Source of the DNA: Lysobacteraceae bacterium
Lineage (GTDB): Bacteria; Pseudomonadota; Gammaproteobacteria; Xanthomonadales; Wenzhouxiangellaceae
DNA length: 6,762 nt
Reading direction: 5' to 3'
NCBI GenBank assembly: GCA_020201235.1
Contig: JAIVHD010000024.1
Location: 9,489 to 16,250, forward strand
The notes below the pieces were generated by a model. That model did not search any database. It was not told the DNA's origin and saw nothing but the letters and a program-made list of their open reading frames with translations. Positions 6,362 through 6,762 of the stretch are shown here, one piece after another. Made by a program: the position numbers and the translations under genes. Within the stretch, counting starts at the first letter, position 1. Every line of letters starts with the position of its first letter.

Positions 6362-6646
6362 GCTAGTGTACTGTCTGGTATTAATTGATGATATGAGAGC
6401 CCCGCAAATGACCCGCAACAAGGCGCAATCCGCAGGGCACAGTTGCGCTGTGTTCAAGGTTTGGAACGCCGTTGCGGGTCATTTGCGGGGCTCCCTTCGG
6501 GCGAGCCGCGAAGCGGCCATCTGCGGCGTTGCGCTCTCTTGAAAGACGGCTGTGATAAAGGCTGCCCTTCCGGCGAGAGCGCGCCTTGCAGCTGACCGCT
6601 TGGCGACTCGCTCATTTCACCAATTAATACCAGACAGTGCACTAGC
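6362..6646. mobile_element. MITE-like non-autonomous element, 285 bp
   Basis: Terminal inverted repeats of 36 bp lie at 6362-6397 and 6611-6646 and match at 33 positions. Both begin GCTAGTGYACTGTCTGGTAT when read inward. No transposase or other convincing frame is inside; the longest frames run through the inverted repeats and are artefacts. The ends can be read as TA-flanked (CTAGTG…CACTAG), which would fit TA-target IS630/Tc1-type transposition, but the palindromic CTAG makes the exact end ambiguous and no longer target duplication is seen. The inner part contains a second large palindrome (6397-6493) and a GC-rich right half (6494-6610) with no clear content. Mobilisation would need a transposase supplied from elsewhere. 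Confidence 0.7.
6397..6493. repeat. Perfect 23-bp internal palindrome inside the MITE
   Basis: The arm 6397-6419 (GAGCCCCGCAAAT…CCGCAAC) is exactly complementary to 6471-6493. The 51-base interval carries smaller nested hairpins: GCGCAA/TTGCGC (6423-6428 and 6443-6448) and CACAG-TTGCG-CTGTG (6438-6452). As RNA or a DNA cruciform this would form a long, stable stem-loop. It overlaps the inner end of the left terminal repeat by one base. Confidence 0.85.
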
Positions 6647-6664
6647 AGCCTGTCGGACTTAACC

Positions 6665-6760
6665 TTAGTACACCGCGATCAGCGGTGCCGCGAAGAGGAT
6701 ATGCACCAAGTTGGTGCGCGAATCGCGTCTACGGCCGCCAATTTCGCCGAATTGAGCGTT
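6665..6760 (-). CDS. Possible partial ORF at the right edge
   Basis: A minus-strand frame is open to the window edge and ends in TAA at 6665-6667, reading FGEIGGRRRDSRTNLVHILF then AAPLIAVY. With 31 codons and no start in view it could be the C-terminus of a gene lying mostly outside, or chance. I do not recognise it. The preceding bases (CAGCCTGTCGGACTT, 6646-6660) resemble insertion-sequence ends seen in proteobacteria, so this may be the edge of a further IS. Confidence 0.2.
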   Translation of the reverse strand, partial: NAQFGEIGGRRRDSRTNLVHILFAAPLIAVY

Positions 6761-6762
6761 TT

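Noticed and set aside
1..6762. CRISPR array, tRNA or rRNA genes
   Set aside because: No regularly spaced repeats, tRNA cloverleaf signatures or rRNA-like sequence were seen.

Overview
The window looks like an accessory, decaying stretch of a GC-rich proteobacterial chromosome, probably a gammaproteobacterium. That assignment is an inference from base composition, the TPR and metabolic protein styles, the group II intron RT type, the integron attC site and the GGTGCGTTTCG...CACCCTACG palindromic repeat. No marker gene fixes the taxon. Only two genes look clearly intact: an aldehyde dehydrogenase (3553-4944) and a small integron-cassette protein (5363-5689). Nearly everything else is truncated or frameshifted.

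Layout. Positions 2-939 hold the C-terminal part of a kinesin-light-chain-like TPR protein that enters from the left edge and is frameshifted near 225-250. Positions 1099-1335 hold a fragment of a group II intron reverse transcriptase, running into a small unrecognised helical ORF (1389-1679). Positions 1905-4944 form a two-gene metabolic unit. Its first gene is an AlsS-like ThDP-dependent acetolactate synthase that has lost about 25 codons and its frame near 2641-2655. Its second gene is a complete aldehyde dehydrogenase 63 bp downstream.

From about 5010 rightward the window is a mosaic of mobile-DNA remnants: a minus-strand tyrosine recombinase fragment; a complete integron attC site (5295-5357); one gene cassette (5352-5706); only the first core box of the cassette's own attC; the C-terminal end of an IS110-like transposase (minus, 5729-5887); and a multiply frameshifted winged-helix gene fragment (minus, 5890-6136). 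After these come a REP-like inverted repeat (6241-6331) and a 285-bp non-autonomous MITE-like element (6362-6646) with 36-bp terminal inverted repeats and a perfect 23-bp internal palindrome.

The strongest point of interest is the attC-bounded single cassette. The first box at its left end (GTTAGGTGC) is exactly complementary to the box at its right end (GCACCTAAC), as expected if both came from one excised circle. The right-hand attC is cut off directly after that box and IS110-like transposase sequence follows. No integron integrase gene is visible, so this is a stranded cassette or the remains of an array. I see no convincing evidence of a wholly new multi-gene system. The best candidates for novelty are the uncharacterised cassette protein and the MITE.
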